From positions 9,834 to 17,125 of the forward strand of contig DCTJ01000099.1 of assembly GCA_002329545.1 (NCBI GenBank): a stretch of DNA of 7,292 nt, read 5' to 3'. The notes under the pieces are model-generated. The model was given only the letters and a program-made list of their open reading frames with translations. It made no database searches and was not told the DNA's origin. Below are positions 5,501 through 7,292 of this stretch, one piece after another. Positions within the stretch are counted from its first letter, which is position 1. The number at the start of each line of letters is the position of its first letter. A program made the translations under genes and the position numbers. The DNA comes from Candidatus Omnitrophica bacterium UBA1443 (GTDB lineage: Bacteria > Omnitrophota > Omnitrophia > Omnitrophales > Aquincolibacteriaceae).

Positions 5501-7292
5501 TGGCAATCGCCGACGGGCTTGATTTCATGCTTTCCAACCCCGCGTCAGCCATGGAAGAACGAACCTCGTCCCCGAATTCGCGCAAGATATACGCTCTGAA
5601 TGCGGGGTTAATATTGTCATATCTCGACAAAAGCTCCCATAGCCCTTCCGTCGTAGCTAGCTCCCGGAACCGAGCGGACGCGGAATCACTTATCACACTA
5701 TTGGAAATGAGAATCTCGAAGGCCCTTTCCTGGATATCAGAAAATTTCGAGCCCGTGAACGATTCAAGGGATGACACCATCCCAGGGATCCTCGTGTCAA
5801 AGTGTTGGGATAACCATTCAGAAGCCAAGCTCTGGGTCCGATGATAGGGCATATCATTAAATAGACCTACGAAAGGAGCAGCCTTCGCGGGCGACATGGC
5901 TGTTAGGAACAAATGGAGCGCCTGATGTCGTTCTTTGTCTCCACCCCGGAGGAGCACCTGTGTAAAATCGCGAAGACTCTCAGTAATTTCACTCAAAGTA
6001 AAGTCATCCCACGATCTCAGGTCGCTGATCTTAACCTTACGCGAAGCCCAGAATTTACGTATCGCTTCTTTGGCAGATTCGGAATATCTCCCCGTTCTCG
6101 GGTCCCGCTCCCACCCACCGGGAATCGCTTCTTCCAGCTGAAGATAATGAAGGTCCAGATTATCTTCCTCGGACCGCTTGGAATCGTAAAAATGGTCCGC
6201 ATCGCAAAAAACAAGCCCCTCCGTGCCAAGCACCCAGGTCGAAACACCGACATTGAAAAACTGATTGAAAACATCACCGTTACTCGGGACAGGATGGCCA
6301 TCATTCGGATGGTTATGAATCGAAACATCGATCAAGTGGTTGCCGCAGCGAGGGCTTATCTTGCACGACTTTTCATCCCCCTTTGAAAAAATCCAGGTCT
6401 GGGCAGCATCGCGAAGACGCATGATTCCGATCTCAACCGTAGATTCCTGGGCAATTTGCTTCAACATTTCCACGCTCAGAGGCTCCGAGAGCCTCACTTC
6501 CGTATCATACGGCACATCATTCCTCTTAAAATATTTGAAGGCATCGTCGAAATTCATGGTTGGTAGCGACGCGGCGTATTCGCCGGCCTGCTCCTGGAAG
6601 ACTGCCCGGACCTCCGCCACCAGTCTATCTTCGATATCGATTTTCGGTTCGGAGCGGCGGGTTTCAGGGCGCTCCCGCCGCGCTATGCTGGGGCGGCTTT
6701 CTGAATCTTGAATTAAGGGAAGCAATCGGACCTCTGCCTGTACTCCGGGCGCAAGCTGATTTGCTAAAGGAAGCTCAGGAATGGTGATGGTCTTGATAAG
6801 TTGCATGATGCTGGATTCGCTGAGGTTGCCTTCGGCATGGAGTTTCCTGAGACCTTCGCCGAAGCGGTCGATGTTGGCAAGCCACTGTTCGCGCAAGGCC
6901 TGGAGTTCGAGATTGGGAGTCCCCGTCAGCTCGTCAATGAAACGGGTGTAATCGCCGGCTTCGGTAATTCTCCCCTCAGCCGCGAGGTCACGGATGATCT
7001 GGTCTCTCCATTCTTTTCCACCTGTAGCAAGGGCGTTTTTATCTCCCAGCAGTTTGTCTCTCGTCGCCCGCACAAAGGCTTCATAAAGATTGACCTTTCC
7101 GTCTTTGACCTCAAAGTAATCGCTCCAGGAAACTTGTCCCTGCATATGCTCACGGTAAAGGGGTTCTTCGGGGATTGAGCCGATCCGGGGCATCACGAGG
7201 ACATAAGAGATTCCTTTTTTCTTTAGTTCCCGGGTGAGACCTTCCGTGTGAAAACCTCCGGCCACAACTAGGGAGCTTTCCTGTTTCGCTTT
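2580..7292 (-). CDS. Giant modular protein with JAMM-like, helical and HD domains (5' end off window)
   Basis: The frame is open from the right edge to TAA 2582-2580, 1570 codons. GTG 7265 is only an internal codon, since nine in-frame codons precede it; I number from it as residue 1. In order: 1-180, a block opening with VAGGFHTEGL and YVLVMPRIG, function unknown; 186-208, linker with SRPSI, ERPET, RRSEP; 270-360, JAMM/RadC-like motif H317-N-H319-P, S328, D331 with E278 a possible partner; about 400-750, mostly amphipathic helices, possibly a repeat scaffold; 755-800, linker with ARPEI, TRSEI; 835-930, HD-type phosphohydrolase pattern H844, H877-D878 (in LALHDIGKP), H894, D925; 1060-1240, alpha/beta region I do not recognise; 1262-1320, linker with SRPEA, SRSEL, SRSEV; 1321-1561, C-terminal domain with LTMIFDVSPDKNF. 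No membrane segment is obvious. HD proteins hydrolyse phosphoesters and JAMM proteins usually cleave isopeptide or peptide bonds; activity here is inference. The linker style suggests an Omnitrophota-type giant protein. Confidence 0.85.
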   Translation of the reverse strand, partial: KAKQESSLVVAGGFHTEGLTRELKKKGISYVLVMPRIGSIPEEPLYREHMQGQVSWSDYFEVKDGKVNLYEAFVRATRDKLLGDKNALATGGKEWRDQIIRDLAAEGRITEAGDYTRFIDELTGTPNLELQALREQWLANIDRFGEGLRKLHAEGNLSESSIMQLIKTITIPELPLANQLAPGVQAEVRLLPLIQDSESRPSIARRERPETRRSEPKIDIEDRLVAEVRAVFQEQAGEYAASLPTMNFDDAFKYFKRNDVPYDTEVRLSEPLSVEMLKQIAQESTVEIGIMRLRDAAQTWIFSKGDEKSCKISPRCGNHLIDVSIHNHPNDGHPVPSNGDVFNQFFNVGVSTWVLGTEGLVFCDADHFYDSKRSEEDNLDLHYLQLEEAIPGGWERDPRTGRYSESAKEAIRKFWASRKVKISDLRSWDDFTLSEITESLRDFTQVLLRGGDKERHQALHLFLTAMSPAKAAPFVGLFNDMPYHRTQSLASEWLSQHFDTRIPGMVSSLESFTGSKFSDIQERAFEILISNSVISDSASARFRELATTEGLWELLSRYDNINPAFRAYILREFGDEVRSSMADAGLESMKSSPSAIAIAVEGGYQKEAFSLLDKLLGNPDKFANGLAVLAMAKDGQDLLSAYLAQRDNSIDPVAKILAAAKIGGANRSIARFLIASIPFEYFHQIFQVSDVAPGRLSSGVYTEFFDDEFIARIRAVNPYDADRASIMREAYEKRYEIGLLPYRVRAWYLSRVEKLQEVTAFVADAPKQVPSARPEIQEPSAQETRSEIPQDQVTPETSTGQPATAKPNTIAEALNAPDFEPKKLIEALKKVLSLGPLYSMSVGVWEGYTLEEHTLLAMSQFEKYFSATQLPGKGDKQIFRILLALHDIGKPQAVAYGRKEEQHARTLEIINEIKEELPLSPEQLNVVMSLVDGDPIGLFIRGRADLESTVEEIRIKAEKAGLTAAEFFDLLTIYYQMDASSYTADSGGKASLEFLFVKDQERNRFAFDPVKKRLKFSPKVQALFNALEVAVRAEYLDRLIKSSNMLSSFKKYSTVAELKEALPGRFMTIQDFVKTKARWVRGGYSLGLSKGYHLYFGWSRLCGLIDWMTAYALELIGFVEPGHTDAFLSQITKDNKLIVFFVPDGMWDSGVTRDEMNWIAEKLQSKPDAFNILFVFGAYDTYFSSADLQVYTQKGKEAFDDLMATRVREDLGSGMSDEEREKLEEDFISNIKEYEERRKKAYRMSKLGDALRNLAEPSRIAALRLLEAVKSANSKKPKASTAGEPSADSRPEASDSRSELSQASPGTVENLASMLRPGRKADLSRSEVRAIYEVTLRGDQDALVETLKRIAEKQIAEASMSAGTARVTREMAVATIDMIIEALKAAGVKGNLTMIFDVSPDKNFMEALQAVKDEIGTAVFTKGAVRNLDRKALEGVTIQTVGSLKSYKPLAAENAEAVPVLSQNLGSDYFANEVLFGVGLDAGDVQGEPFLEVTENVLRMAVGLLKADLMTRGMEPEEINAKLMEILFKLDTDSGRGVLSVNGRHLVVHREALQQMMVEYQATAEIQRAA

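Noticed and set aside
7263..7265. GTG 7265 as the true start of the giant protein
   Set aside because: The frame stays open for nine more codons to the window edge and the hydrophobic strand SLVVAGG spans the GTG, so it is an internal valine codon.

Overview
All coding in this 7.3 kb window lies on the minus strand, so biological order runs from high to low coordinates. It holds the 3' part of one very large multidomain protein gene (open to the right edge, TAA at 2580-2582), then a separate cluster: a secreted lipoprotein with a thioredoxin/glutaredoxin-like domain broken by an in-frame TGA, a TolC-family outer-membrane efflux protein, and the first 163 codons of a DEDDh 3'-5' exonuclease that runs off the left edge. 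The exonuclease has no complete ORF in the window and was found by translating the minus strand by hand. No plus-strand gene, RNA gene, CRISPR array or transposase was seen.

Organism: TolC and a lipoprotein signal indicate a diderm (Gram-negative-type) bacterium with moderate to high GC. The huge gene product alternates unrelated globular regions with disordered linkers carrying repeated R-S-E / R-P-E motifs. This style, with the N-terminal GGFHTEG-type block and the conserved-looking C-terminal region, reminds me of giant proteins of uncultivated Omnitrophota (former OP3). That placement is inference from memory, not a search.

Layout: 7292-2580, giant protein (1570 visible codons): N-terminal block, linker, JAMM/RadC-like metallo-motif region, long helical region, linker, HD phosphohydrolase-like domain, uncharacterised alpha/beta region, linker, C-terminal domain. 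2579-2442: 138 nt with two small hairpins, an 8-bp direct repeat and a good sigma70-type promoter only a few bases from the next start codon. 2441-2016: lipoprotein/redox gene with TGA at codon 27. 1959-547: TolC family. 489-1: exonuclease start. The last three genes are spaced 56 and 57 nt apart and are probably one transcription unit from the 2479-2451 promoter.

The most interesting items are the modular giant protein with its linker motifs and paired metal-site motifs, and the TGA-interrupted redox lipoprotein behind an apparently leaderless promoter.
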